Shown: piece by piece, positions 32,510 through 40,677 of the stretch | Layout: each line of letters starts with the position of its first letter | Position numbering within the stretch: the first letter of the stretch is position 1 | Assembly: GCA_020024265.1 (NCBI GenBank) | Contig: JAHHTW010000006.1 | Coordinates: 1-64,000, forward strand | DNA length: 64,000 nucleotides | Source: Anaerotignum sp. | GTDB lineage: Bacteria > Bacillota > Clostridia > Lachnospirales > Anaerotignaceae | Reading direction: 5' to 3' | Made by a program: the position numbers and the translations under genes | The notes under the pieces: model-generated | Told to the model about the DNA's origin: nothing | Databases searched by the model: none | What the model saw: only the letters and a program-made list of their open reading frames with translations

Positions 32510-33940
32510 TCACGCTTCTCTTTCCATTTTATACCACCCAAAAGCACTGTTCTGCTCTGGCATCGGAACAATTTCCACGCCATATTTCTCCATAATTCTT
32601 GTTATAAATATACATTTTTCGCCTGCAAAAGTATGCAATAATCTTTCATCTGCAAAAACGGTCAATTTTTTGCAAATAGAAGATGCACAAATCTGTTCTG
32701 CCTCCCTGTGCATCTGTGCCACAATCCAATCTATGGACATTACCCGCCCACTGCCTTCACAGCTGCGGCACTTTGCAGTGACCTGCTTTTGCAAAGAAGG
32801 TCTTGTTTTTTTGCGTGTCACCTGCATCAAGCCCAGCTCTGTCATTCCGACAACCTGTACTTTGATTCTATCTTTCGCAACGGCTGCTGTCAGTTCTTTT
32901 GTCAGTTCTATGCGATGGCGCTCCTGCACCATATCAATAAAATCAATAATAATAATGCCTGACAAGTTTCTCAAACGCATCTGCCTTGCCGCTTCTTTTG
33001 CTGCTTCCAAATTCGTTTTATATATGACTTTTTCCAAATCCCCACGTCCTGCTGCCTTTGCGGAATTGACATCTATCACCACACAAGCCTCTGTTTCTTC
33101 AATCACCAAATATCCACCGCTTTTGAGCCATACCTTGGATGAGAGCGCTCTTTGCATCTTACTTTCGGCATAATATGCGGAAAACAGCGGGATTTGTTCC
33201 TCGTACAGTTCCAAGGATGGTTGATTTTCTCCGTCAAAATCCCCCGTTTGCTTAAGCTGCGCATAGGTTTCGGCATCGTTAACAGAAAAAACATCCACAT
33301 CTGCGGTATAAAAATCCCTTGCAGCCTTAAGTGCTGGCTCGTTTTCTTTCCAAAGCAATGCCGGTGCTTTGCGGTATTTTGCCTGAGAAACCACTTCCCA
33401 TTTATGCAGCAGCTGTGTCAATTCCTTCCGAAATTCTGCTTCTGTACGTCCTGCGCCATTGGTACGCACAATCACACCACAGCTTTCTGGCAACATACTT
33501 TTTATCAGCTCCCGTATATTGGCTCTTTCCTGCTCCTGCGTAATCTTTCGAGAAATGCCAATCTCTCCCGGCTCCTGCGGCAAAAGCACCAGAAACTTTC
33601 CCGCAAACGAAATTTGCTGTGTCAATACTGCGCCCTTTGTCCCTACAGCATCCTTTTCTACCTGTACAACAATGCTTTCTCCTGTCTTTGGTCGATTTTC
33701 CTTTGTTGTATCCGATGTCGCCCGGCTGTTACCATAATACCAATACGCATTTTTTCCCACTCCAATATCAATAAATGCTGCCTGTAAATTCGGAATCACA
33801 TTGACAATGTTGCCTACGTAGATATTCCCTACCAAACTTTCCCCGCTTTTACTTTCTACATAAAATTCCACCGGCTCTCCGTCTTCAAGAAGTGCCAGAC
33901 GAAACAAATTGAGATCCATATCCAATAACACACGTTTCAT
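32510..33940 (-). CDS. rng: Ribonuclease E/G family protein
   Basis: A 476-residue RNase G-type enzyme with no long C-terminal scaffold domain. An N-terminal S1 domain (about 35-110; GNIYVGNIVNVIPNLQAAFI) is followed by an RNase H-like region, then the DNase I-like catalytic core with the metal-binding Asp residues in VVIDVNSAKAAGRG near 291-304 and IIIDFIDM near 333-340. A Zn-link-like CRSCEGSGRV lies near 395. GGAGGCGGAG places the start at ATG 33940; an upstream in-frame ATG at 33964 lacks support. It processes 5'-monophosphorylated RNA and rRNA precursors. It is adjacent to rny, which has its own promoter, so both RNase types occur here. Confidence 0.93.
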   Translation of the reverse strand: MKRVLLDMDLNLFRLALLEDGEPVEFYVESKSGESLVGNIYVGNIVNVIPNLQAAFIDIGVGKNAYWYYGNSRATSDTTKENRPKTGESIVVQVEKDAVGTKGAVLTQQISFAGKFLVLLPQEPGEIGISRKITQEQERANIRELIKSMLPESCGVIVRTNGAGRTEAEFRKELTQLLHKWEVVSQAKYRKAPALLWKENEPALKAARDFYTADVDVFSVNDAETYAQLKQTGDFDGENQPSLELYEEQIPLFSAYYAESKMQRALSSKVWLKSGGYLVIEETEACVVIDVNSAKAAGRGDLEKVIYKTNLEAAKEAARQMRLRNLSGIIIIDFIDMVQERHRIELTKELTAAVAKDRIKVQVVGMTELGLMQVTRKKTRPSLQKQVTAKCRSCEGSGRVMSIDWIVAQMHREAEQICASSICKKLTVFADERLLHTFAGEKCIFITRIMEKYGVEIVPMPEQNSAFGWYKMEREA

Positions 33941-33998
33941 ATCTCCGCCTCCATTCTCTCTCACATATCATACAGGAAAACAGATGGTATTGCACGTG

Positions 33999-34535
33999 CT
34001 ATTTTTTTGGCATTTTCTCTTTGCGATATGCATATTCTGCTTCTACCTCTTTGGTGTGGGGCAAGGACACGACATCCATCGGATCTACAATCATTCCATC
34101 CTTTTTCAATCCATAATGCAGATGTGGTCCCGTAGACCATCCGCTGTTTCCGGATTTTGCCACATTCTGCCCCTTTTGTATCTGTTCCCCTTCTGCCACA
34201 AGTACCTTCTGCAAATGCGCATACACCACAGAAAAACCATCCGTTGTTTGATATTCCAATATCAGACCAAAACTCTCCGATTGACGCACACTTGTCACAA
34301 CACCGCTTTTGACCGCCACCACCGGTGTACCTTCCGGCAGTGCAATATCCAACCCTTCATGAAATTCCTGTTTTTTCAGAATGGGGCTTTTACGCACACC
34401 ACAGGAAGATGTAATGATTCCCTCTGCCGGATTACAGAATTTCTCTGTTTTGGAAATCCAGCCTACCTCTTGTACCAACCTAGGGTGCAGATACATGCTC
34501 CTTTGCAGCATCCTCCTGCCAATATGGCAATGCAA
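33999..34535 (-). CDS. M23 peptidase domain, separate frame from its anchor
   Basis: An open frame carrying a full M23 (LytM-type) endopeptidase domain: ITSSCGVRKSPILKKQEFHE leads into the zinc motif HEGLD, then VVYAHLQKV and the late GWSTGPHLHYGL, with metal ligands in HxxxD and HLH. Useful coding probably begins near codon 19 (about 34481), where the frame continues the upstream ORF (34842-34480). No well-spaced ribosome binding site exists: AGGAGG abuts ATG 34511 and AAAGGAG is one base from ATG 34496. Read alone, the protein would have no signal or membrane anchor, which is unusual for a peptidoglycan hydrolase. Best read as the second half of a frameshifted SpoIIQ-like gene. Confidence 0.75.
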   Translation of the reverse strand: MHCHIGRRMLQRSMYLHPRLVQEVGWISKTEKFCNPAEGIITSSCGVRKSPILKKQEFHEGLDIALPEGTPVVAVKSGVVTSVRQSESFGLILEYQTTDGFSVVYAHLQKVLVAEGEQIQKGQNVAKSGNSGWSTGPHLHYGLKKDGMIVDPMDVVSLPHTKEVEAEYAYRKEKMPKK

Positions 34536-34842
34536 TTTGATTCTGTTCGCAAAATACAGTAACCTTTGTTTTGATTTGCTCCATCATCTCTGCCGGAAGC
34601 TCTTGTGCAATCACTTCTTTGATTTTTTTCGTTACATGCTCCGAGGTTTCTGTGTGAAAAAAAGACAGCAATAGGATGCCACCACATACGATCATCATCA
34701 CGTATACCTGAAACCAAAACATTCCCTTCCTTCCCTCTGCCTTGTTTGCACGTTCCTCTTTTGTGCGACATGTAGTACGTTTTTTTCCATATACCTGTTC
34801 ACGCAATTCTTCTCGCCTGCGCATCCGTTGCTGATCTGTCAT
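34480..34842 (-). CDS. Membrane-anchored N-terminal half of the M23 peptidase
   Basis: A 120-residue ORF: a basic, Arg/Glu-rich cytoplasmic segment (1-40, QQRMRRREELREQVYGKKR), one transmembrane helix (about 45-62, FWFQVYVMMIVCGGILLLSF) and an extracytoplasmic helical stretch to the stop. AGGAGG 9 bases upstream supports ATG 34842. The ORF ends at CCC-TAG (34485-34480); skipping one base there continues directly into the M23 domain frame, giving a 280-residue membrane-anchored endopeptidase. Alone it has no recognisable function. The fused protein resembles SpoIIQ-type or envelope M23 proteins (inference). Confidence 0.7.
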   Translation of the reverse strand: MTDQQRMRRREELREQVYGKKRTTCRTKEERANKAEGRKGMFWFQVYVMMIVCGGILLLSFFHTETSEHVTKKIKEVIAQELPAEMMEQIKTKVTVFCEQNQIALPYWQEDAAKEHVSAP

Positions 34843-34904
34843 TGTCCCTCGCCTCCTGTATTCCAATATATGGACACAATGGCGTGGATATGCCTTAACA
34901 CAGC

Positions 34905-34939
34905 AAAAACGGCTTCCCCACCTAACCGAAAAGCCGTTT
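34905..34939 (-). terminator. Terminator after the histidine kinase gene
   Basis: Minus-strand stem AAACGGCTT with AAGCCGTTT (34939-34907) and a T run continuing from the stem. Confidence 0.75.
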
Positions 34940-34948
34940 GAACCATAC

Positions 34949-36463
34949 TTATTTTTTTGTTTCTTCTTGCTTTACATAAAGCGGGAAACGGTCGATAAAT
35001 GTGGTACCCTCTCCTCGCTTGCTTTCTACCAATATCACAGCATCGTGGCTGTCTGCAATCCATTTTGCAATGGATAATCCAAGCCCAGTTCCTGTAATTT
35101 CTTTGTTTCGTGACTTATCTTCACGATAAAAACGATTGAAGATTTTCCCTTGTTCCTCTTTTGCAATACCAATGCCATCATCTGATACACAGGCATAGGC
35201 ATATTTCTGATCCTTCCATACACGGATGACAATTTTCCCTCCATCCAATGTGTATTTTAAGGCATTTTCTCCATGAATCCACAAAAGCTGTTTGAGCAAA
35301 TCATTGTCGCCAAAGACTTCTACCGTTTCCTCACCCTCATAACGCACCTGTCTGTTTTCCGCAATCAGAGAAAGGTCTTTGACAATATCCTGTGCAACAT
35401 CATTCAAGCATATCTTTTGTTTTTTTGCATGAATACGGTTTTGATCGCTCTTTGCCAAAAACAACAGATTGTGGATCAATTCTTTCATATGGTCTGTTTC
35501 ACTTAAAATGGAATCTATGGACTCCTGTAATACCTCCGGATCACTCTTGCCCCAGCGATTGATCAAACTTGCATAGCCCTGTATGACAGAAATCGGTGTA
35601 CGCAGCTCATGCGACGCATCTGATACAAATTGATTCTGCCTCTGAAATGCATCTTCCAAACGATCAATCATAGAATTGAATGTCAAAGAAAGCTCTTTCA
35701 TTTCATCGTCTGGCCCTTCAATGGTAATGCGCTTGGACAAATCTTCAATGCTGATTTGTTCTGCCGTTCTGCGGATACGTTCCACAGGCTTTAATATTTT
35801 GTGGCTGATGTAACGCCCTGCAATACATGCACAAAAAACCCCTAATAAATTGGCAATCATCATTTTGGTCAAAAATGCATGCATCAAATATTGATTGCCA
35901 TTGAGCTGCTTAAAAGCATGAATCAAATATGTATCCGATCCCATTTGGAATTTTTCTGATATCAAAAGCACTCTCTGATTTTTTGCGCTTTCCAATAAAA
36001 ATTCTCTTGTATTGCTACCAAGCTCTTTGATCCAATGCACACGGTAGTATTCCTCTTTGGCAGTCATATCCTTTTTCGCCGTTTGATTGCACTGCTCCGA
36101 CGATGGAATATCTTTTAGAAATTCCGGAACCTCCCCCACATAGCTTGTACAATTATCTTGTTTGGATATACTGTAGACACTGACTTCCACATATTTATGA
36201 TCCAAAAGATGCTGCAATGTTTCATTTGTCAGCGGTTTTCCTGTTTCCAAAAATCCCTCAATGTTATCAATGGTTTTTTCCAATTGTTTGTGGATATTGT
36301 TTTGTTCCAATATTGTTAAATTCAGAAAAAAGAACAAACTCAAAACCAAAAGCGAAAATGAAAAAATACCACCATAAACCAATGTAATGCGTTGTGTGAT
36401 TGCAAGATTTCCAAAATGATTGCCAAACCTTTTGTACAATGTTTGTTTATTCGTCTTTGACAT
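34949..36463 (-). CDS. Sensor histidine kinase
   Basis: A 504-residue membrane histidine kinase. TM1 lies near 26-50, an extracytoplasmic sensor region covers about 51-197 (with two Cys near 105 and 125 that could form a disulfide), and TM2 near 198-218. A HAMP domain follows (219-272, ILKPVERIRRTAEQIS), then HisKA with the phospho-acceptor His285 in SDASHELRTPISVIQG and an HATPase domain (about 390-495, with DDGIGIAKEEQGKIFNRFYR and TGTGLGLSI). GAGGTG before ATG 36463 sets the start. It overlaps the response regulator gene by 17 bases. The stimulus is unknown. Confidence 0.95.
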   Translation of the reverse strand: MSKTNKQTLYKRFGNHFGNLAITQRITLVYGGIFSFSLLVLSLFFFLNLTILEQNNIHKQLEKTIDNIEGFLETGKPLTNETLQHLLDHKYVEVSVYSISKQDNCTSYVGEVPEFLKDIPSSEQCNQTAKKDMTAKEEYYRVHWIKELGSNTREFLLESAKNQRVLLISEKFQMGSDTYLIHAFKQLNGNQYLMHAFLTKMMIANLLGVFCACIAGRYISHKILKPVERIRRTAEQISIEDLSKRITIEGPDDEMKELSLTFNSMIDRLEDAFQRQNQFVSDASHELRTPISVIQGYASLINRWGKSDPEVLQESIDSILSETDHMKELIHNLLFLAKSDQNRIHAKKQKICLNDVAQDIVKDLSLIAENRQVRYEGEETVEVFGDNDLLKQLLWIHGENALKYTLDGGKIVIRVWKDQKYAYACVSDDGIGIAKEEQGKIFNRFYREDKSRNKEITGTGLGLSIAKWIADSHDAVILVESKRGEGTTFIDRFPLYVKQEETKK

Positions 36464-37130
36464 AATATCCAACACCTCGAATGGTATGAATGTATTTCCG
36501 ATGGAATGCCTCATCAATCTTAGAACGCAAATAGCGGATATATACATCTACCACATTGGTTTCTCCTATATAGCTGTAGCCCCAAACCTCGTTGAGAATC
36601 TGTTCACGGGAGTGTACGATATTTTTGTTCTGCACAAGATACAACAAAAGCTCATATTCTTTTTTCGTCAAATCCACCACAGTCCCGTCTACTGTTACCA
36701 TACGCTTATCTGTATCAATCTGCAAACCATTTGTTTCCAAAAGAACTTTCTTTTGCACATTTGGATGTGCATGCTTAAAGGCAACACGCATTCTTGCCAG
36801 CAGTTCTTCAATGGCAAAAGGCTTTGTCAGATAATCGTCTGCGCCGCTATCCAGCCCCGCTACCTTATCCATGGTTTCATCCTTTGCCGTCAGCATAATA
36901 ATCAAAATATTAGAGGTTTTCCGAACTCTGCGACAAATCTCAATCCCCGTCAGCCCCGGAAGCATCAAATCCAAAAGCACCATATCAAAATCGCCATCTA
37001 TAATTTTTTGTAATCCTTCACGCCCATCATGGCATACGGTCACATCATAGCCTTCGTATCGCAGCTCCAATTCTACAAAACGTGCCAGCTTGACTTCATC
37101 CTCAATCAATATTACTTTTTTTCTTTCCAT
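36447..37130 (-). CDS. OmpR-family response regulator
   Basis: A 227-residue response regulator with receiver and winged-helix domains. The acidic pair is Glu10-Asp11 and the phospho-acceptor is Asp54 in VLLDLMLPG; Thr in LTAKDE near 81 and Lys in LTKPF near 104 complete the active site. The C-terminal OmpR/PhoB winged helix (about 130-227) has the usual HSREQILNEVWGYSY and YIRYLRSKI. AGAAGGTG precedes ATG 37130. A TATAAT (37186-37181) lies about 50 bases upstream. It is divergent from two lipoprotein genes, which are plausible targets. Confidence 0.95.
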   Translation of the reverse strand: MERKKVILIEDEVKLARFVELELRYEGYDVTVCHDGREGLQKIIDGDFDMVLLDLMLPGLTGIEICRRVRKTSNILIIMLTAKDETMDKVAGLDSGADDYLTKPFAIEELLARMRVAFKHAHPNVQKKVLLETNGLQIDTDKRMVTVDGTVVDLTKKEYELLLYLVQNKNIVHSREQILNEVWGYSYIGETNVVDVYIRYLRSKIDEAFHRKYIHTIRGVGYYVKDE

Positions 37131-37275
37131 ATGATCACCTTCTATTGTTCTATGCCCGCACAGTTCCATGATACTTTTTTATTATAAACCAAATTTCAAA
37201 AATAGTCTGTGCGTAGCGTATTAAAATATTATTAAAATGTATTCATAAAAAATACATACTTTCTTGTCAAAATTC

Positions 37276-37284
37276 TGTTATAAT
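37276..37284 (+). promoter_or_regulatory. Extended -10 promoter of the lipoprotein pair
   Basis: TGTTATAAT: extended -10 with consensus TATAAT at 37279-37284; the -35 is weak. About 65 bases ahead of ATG 37349, suggesting an activator may be needed. Confidence 0.55.
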
Positions 37285-37348
37285 AGGGATATAAAAACGA
37301 AATATCGTTTGCGAAAACAAATATCAACCCTTAGGAGGAACTTATTTT

Positions 37349-38431
37349 ATGAAACGTGTACTATCTCTTTTTCTGACGCTGTTGTTGACAGCATCTATGC
37401 TTGCAGCATGCGGCAAACAGACTGATGAAACTCCGCAACAGGCTCCAACAGAAGTGCGTCTGGATACCTGTGGTCTTGCCTACAAGGTACCCACAAGCTG
37501 GACAACCATGGATGGCTTCAGCGTGATTCCCACTTCATACGCAAAGCCCGAAGGCAGTCTGTATGCAGTGGTACGCTATGACTTTGCACCGGACGACAAT
37601 CTGGAAGCGATTGCAGCGGCAGGTGATGACGCAGACAAAACTGCACCGCTGATGCCGCCTCTTGCAGAGCTTTTGGTCATACGTGAGGGCAAAGAATCGG
37701 ATACATTGGTACAGGATGAATTTGCAAAATTTGCGTCCAAAGAAGAACTTCCTGCTCAGACAGGCTTCCAGTATTATTATCTGACCGACGCCGTTGTCGG
37801 CACTGGTGCGCTTTCTTCCAAATCCAAAGCAATTTACGAAAAGCTCTTAGCGGATTTACCCGCTTTTTCTGAAAGCATCGAAACATTTGTACCAGATGAG
37901 GCTGCACTTGCACAGAAAGCACAGAAGCAAAATTCCATGCTTTCTTTCCACTCTACCGATTTGTATAACAAAGAAATTACCAGCGCCGTATTTGCAGACT
38001 ATGATTTGACTGTTGTAAACTTCTATGCATCCTATAGCTATCCGGATATCAATGAGCTTGCAGAGCTGGAAAAATTATATCAGACACTGAAAAAGGAACA
38101 TCCCAATGTAAACTTCCTTCAGGTTGTCATTGATACTCCGGCAGATGCAGCAGAAGAAAAAATGAAGGCGGCATATCAAGAACATCAAATCACATTTACC
38201 GGTGTAAAGCCCGATGTTACCATGGCAAACTGGATTTTAGGCAATTTACAGGGGCTGCCTACCACAATTTTTGTTGACAAGGATGGCAAAATATTGGATA
38301 CCAAAATAGAAGGCAAACAGACTGCCGATACCTATCTTGCCACCACCATGCAGGTATTGCAGGGAATCTCGGGGCAAGCAAAAGACACAGAGGAACAGCA
38401 GGCAGCGGATACAAAAGAAATCGCTGAATAA
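37349..38431 (+). CDS. Lipoprotein with degenerate TlpA/thioredoxin-like domain
   Basis: A 360-residue exported lipoprotein. A signal peptide (1-20) ends in lipobox SMLAAC with lipidated Cys21. Residues about 35-200 form an unrecognised domain with a PTSWTTMDGFSVIPTSYAKP segment. Residues about 205-345 match the TlpA/AhpC-TSA thioredoxin fold: VVNFYASYSYPDINELAELE, FLQVVIDTPADAAEEKM, and the cis-Pro segment LQGLPTTIFVDKDGKILDT. The normal WCPPC active site is replaced by YSYPD, so it cannot act as a thiol oxidoreductase. AGGAGG precedes ATG 37349. It probably shares a transcript with the next lipoprotein, under the divergent two-component system (inference). Confidence 0.85.
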   Translation: MKRVLSLFLTLLLTASMLAACGKQTDETPQQAPTEVRLDTCGLAYKVPTSWTTMDGFSVIPTSYAKPEGSLYAVVRYDFAPDDNLEAIAAAGDDADKTAPLMPPLAELLVIREGKESDTLVQDEFAKFASKEELPAQTGFQYYYLTDAVVGTGALSSKSKAIYEKLLADLPAFSESIETFVPDEAALAQKAQKQNSMLSFHSTDLYNKEITSAVFADYDLTVVNFYASYSYPDINELAELEKLYQTLKKEHPNVNFLQVVIDTPADAAEEKMKAAYQEHQITFTGVKPDVTMANWILGNLQGLPTTIFVDKDGKILDTKIEGKQTADTYLATTMQVLQGISGQAKDTEEQQAADTKEIAE

Positions 38432-38509
38432 CGCATATGTTTTCTGCACAGCAAAATGAGTGGTTGTTTTCTCCGTCATGCAATCTCATCATAGAAAGGA
38501 GCATGTATT

Positions 38510-39046
38510 ATGAAAAAGAAATGGTTTGGCTTATGCATGATGCTACTGGCAGGGCTTATGGTCGGCTGTACCACCAATCAGGATGCACCTCCAGCAGAGG
38601 ATACGCTTGGTAATGTCACAGACGATACGCAAATAGAAGTTTCTGATATCAGCAGTGCTACACAAATCCCTACAAAGCTATACTATATTGTATCAGCAAA
38701 TACACAATCCCATACATTGACTCTGGATGAGATTGCATGGATTACACCGGAAGAAACCGACAGATTGCAGGAGCTGAATCTGGATGCAGATACTGATTTT
38801 CCCAATGGATTTTATATATACAACGAAACAGACGAATTGGTGGAAGCTTCTTTTTCGGACATGGCACAATGCGTGTATTTGGATTACGAAAACAACTTTG
38901 AACCCATAGAAACGGATATTTCTGATTTTTTGCAGCATTATGAAGAACAATTCAAGACAAATGCAGAAATCGCTACCGCAACACCTTATCATATTGCCAT
39001 AGAAGATGGAGAAATTTTTTATATCTCCGAACAATATATTCCTTAA
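38510..39046 (+). CDS. Lipoprotein of unknown function
   Basis: A 178-residue lipoprotein: signal peptide MKKKWFGLCMMLLAGLMVGC with lipidated Cys20, then a Thr/Asp-rich spacer (21-50) and a small acidic domain with IPTKLYYIVSANTQSH, DEIAWITPEETDRLQELN and a C-terminal PYHIAIEDGEIFYISEQYIP. The mature part is strongly acidic. AAAGGAG precedes the ATG. I recognise no family. The segment TLDEIAWITPEETDRLQ resembles lipoproteins that follow sensor operons in Clostridia, but this is only an impression. A terminator follows at 39121-39150. Confidence 0.75.
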   Translation: MKKKWFGLCMMLLAGLMVGCTTNQDAPPAEDTLGNVTDDTQIEVSDISSATQIPTKLYYIVSANTQSHTLTLDEIAWITPEETDRLQELNLDADTDFPNGFYIYNETDELVEASFSDMAQCVYLDYENNFEPIETDISDFLQHYEEQFKTNAEIATATPYHIAIEDGEIFYISEQYIP

Positions 39047-39114
39047 TCTATGTGCTTTGGTATTTCTGTAATGCCATATGGCTGCAAACATTGCATCATT
39101 TTTCTTTTCAGACC

Positions 39115-39156
39115 AACAAAAAAGGGTGTCTACCATATTGACACCCTTTTCCTTTT
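39115..39156. terminator. Bidirectional terminator
   Basis: A 10-bp stem (39121-39130 with 39140-39149) flanked by an A run and a T run, between the plus-strand lipoprotein and the minus-strand corC-like gene. Confidence 0.8.
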
Positions 39157-39190
39157 TGATTATTTTCGGACAACCTCCTTGTATGGATAC

Positions 39191-40471
39191 TTATGCATCT
39201 GCCATATCTTCTGCACTCTTTGCCGTTTTATAGACACGCAGCTTTTCGATACGGTTCTTATCCATACTTTCTACCTTTAAGCGTAGATGTTCGATTTCGA
39301 TTTCCTCTCCTCCTTTTGGGAAATCTCCCAAAATCAGCAGAATATACCCCGCAATGGTATCCACTTCCTCGCTTTCGAGTGCACAGCCTACCATTTCGTT
39401 AAAATCCTCTAGTCTGGTACTGCCGTCTACCACAAATTCATCTTCTTTGACAATTTCAATATCGTCCGCCTCGTCATCAAATTCGTCCTCAATTTCTCCT
39501 ACGATTTCTTCTACCATATCTTCCATGGTAATCAATCCGGCAGTACCGCCATATTCATCCAGTACAATGGAAATCGCAAGACGATCCGCTCGCATTTGTG
39601 CAAACAGCTTTGCAAGCGATTTGCTTTCATAAGTAAAAAACGGTTCACGCATGTATTTTTGTGGTGTAAAGCCTTCAGCCCCACCCAAAAATACATCCTT
39701 AACATATAAAATCCCAACGATATTGTCCAAATCTTCCTCATATACCGGAATACGGGAAAAGCGTTCTTCACGCACCACCGCACAAAATTCCTCATACGTT
39801 GCTTCTGTGCTGACTGCCATAATATCCGTTCTGGGTGTCATAGCATCCTTTGCCTTAAAATCGCCAAAGTTGAATACATTGTCTATCATGGTACGTTCTT
39901 CTTTTTCCAAAACGCCTTCTTCATGACTGACATTTAATATGGTTCTCAGTTCTGCTTCGGTAATGGTGGGGCGATTCTGCTTTGCATCACATCCCACCAA
40001 TCGTACAAAAGCGCCTGTAACCACATTGAGTACTGCCACAATGGGTGTAAAAAGCCAATCACAAAAAGCAATGATATTTACCACAACCAATGCAACCTTT
40101 TCCGCTTTCTGTGCAGCAATGGTTTTGGGTGTAATTTCACCAAAAATCAATATAATAATGGTAATGATTGCTGTTGCTGCACCGGCTCCGCTTCCTGCAT
40201 TGCCATCAAAAAGATCAATTGCCAAAGCCGTTGTCAGTGCAGAAGCGCCATTGTTGACCAAGTTGTTTCCTACCAAGATTGTACTAAGCAGTTTACTCGG
40301 ATTATCCAAAAGCTTTTGTATTTTATCTGCATGCTTTACCTTTTCATCCACCATATTCCGCAAACGAATCCTGCTCAGTGAAGTCAATGCTGTTTCTGAT
40401 GCCGAAAAAAAGCCTGATCCTATCACCAGCACCACCAAAATCCCAATCAACAACGAACTGCCAGCATCCAC
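39191..40471 (-). CDS. CNNM/CorC (hemolysin C) family transporter
   Basis: A 426-residue protein with an N-terminal CNNM/DUF21 membrane domain (about 1-190; SGFFSASETALTSLSRIRLR near 19-38 and three helices), two CBS domains (about 205-330; AMTPRTDIMAVS, FSRIPVYEEDLDNIVGI) and a C-terminal CorC_HlyC domain (about 345-425). The family is linked to Mg2+ or Co2+ handling. GGAGT places the start at GTG 40471 (10 bases); GTG 40480 is too close. A TGT-TATAAT extended -10 (40562-40554) lies about 80 bases upstream on the minus strand. Confidence 0.93.
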   Translation of the reverse strand: MDAGSSLLIGILVVLVIGSGFFSASETALTSLSRIRLRNMVDEKVKHADKIQKLLDNPSKLLSTILVGNNLVNNGASALTTALAIDLFDGNAGSGAGAATAIITIIILIFGEITPKTIAAQKAEKVALVVVNIIAFCDWLFTPIVAVLNVVTGAFVRLVGCDAKQNRPTITEAELRTILNVSHEEGVLEKEERTMIDNVFNFGDFKAKDAMTPRTDIMAVSTEATYEEFCAVVREERFSRIPVYEEDLDNIVGILYVKDVFLGGAEGFTPQKYMREPFFTYESKSLAKLFAQMRADRLAISIVLDEYGGTAGLITMEDMVEEIVGEIEDEFDDEADDIEIVKEDEFVVDGSTRLEDFNEMVGCALESEEVDTIAGYILLILGDFPKGGEEIEIEHLRLKVESMDKNRIEKLRVYKTAKSAEDMADA

Positions 40472-40677
40472 AAAAACCACACTCCTTTTTCTTTCTCTAT
40501 ATGCAAGCTGTCTATTTCCTACAGAAAATATTCGTACATGCTACCCATTTTATATTATAACAGAGATTGTCATATTTCGCCACAGTTCCTGGCTGTGTGT
40601 TTTTTGCAACCTCTGCCAAAAGCCATTATTTGCTCGATAAAGAAATCGACAGACACTGCAAAAGCGGGAATGATGGC

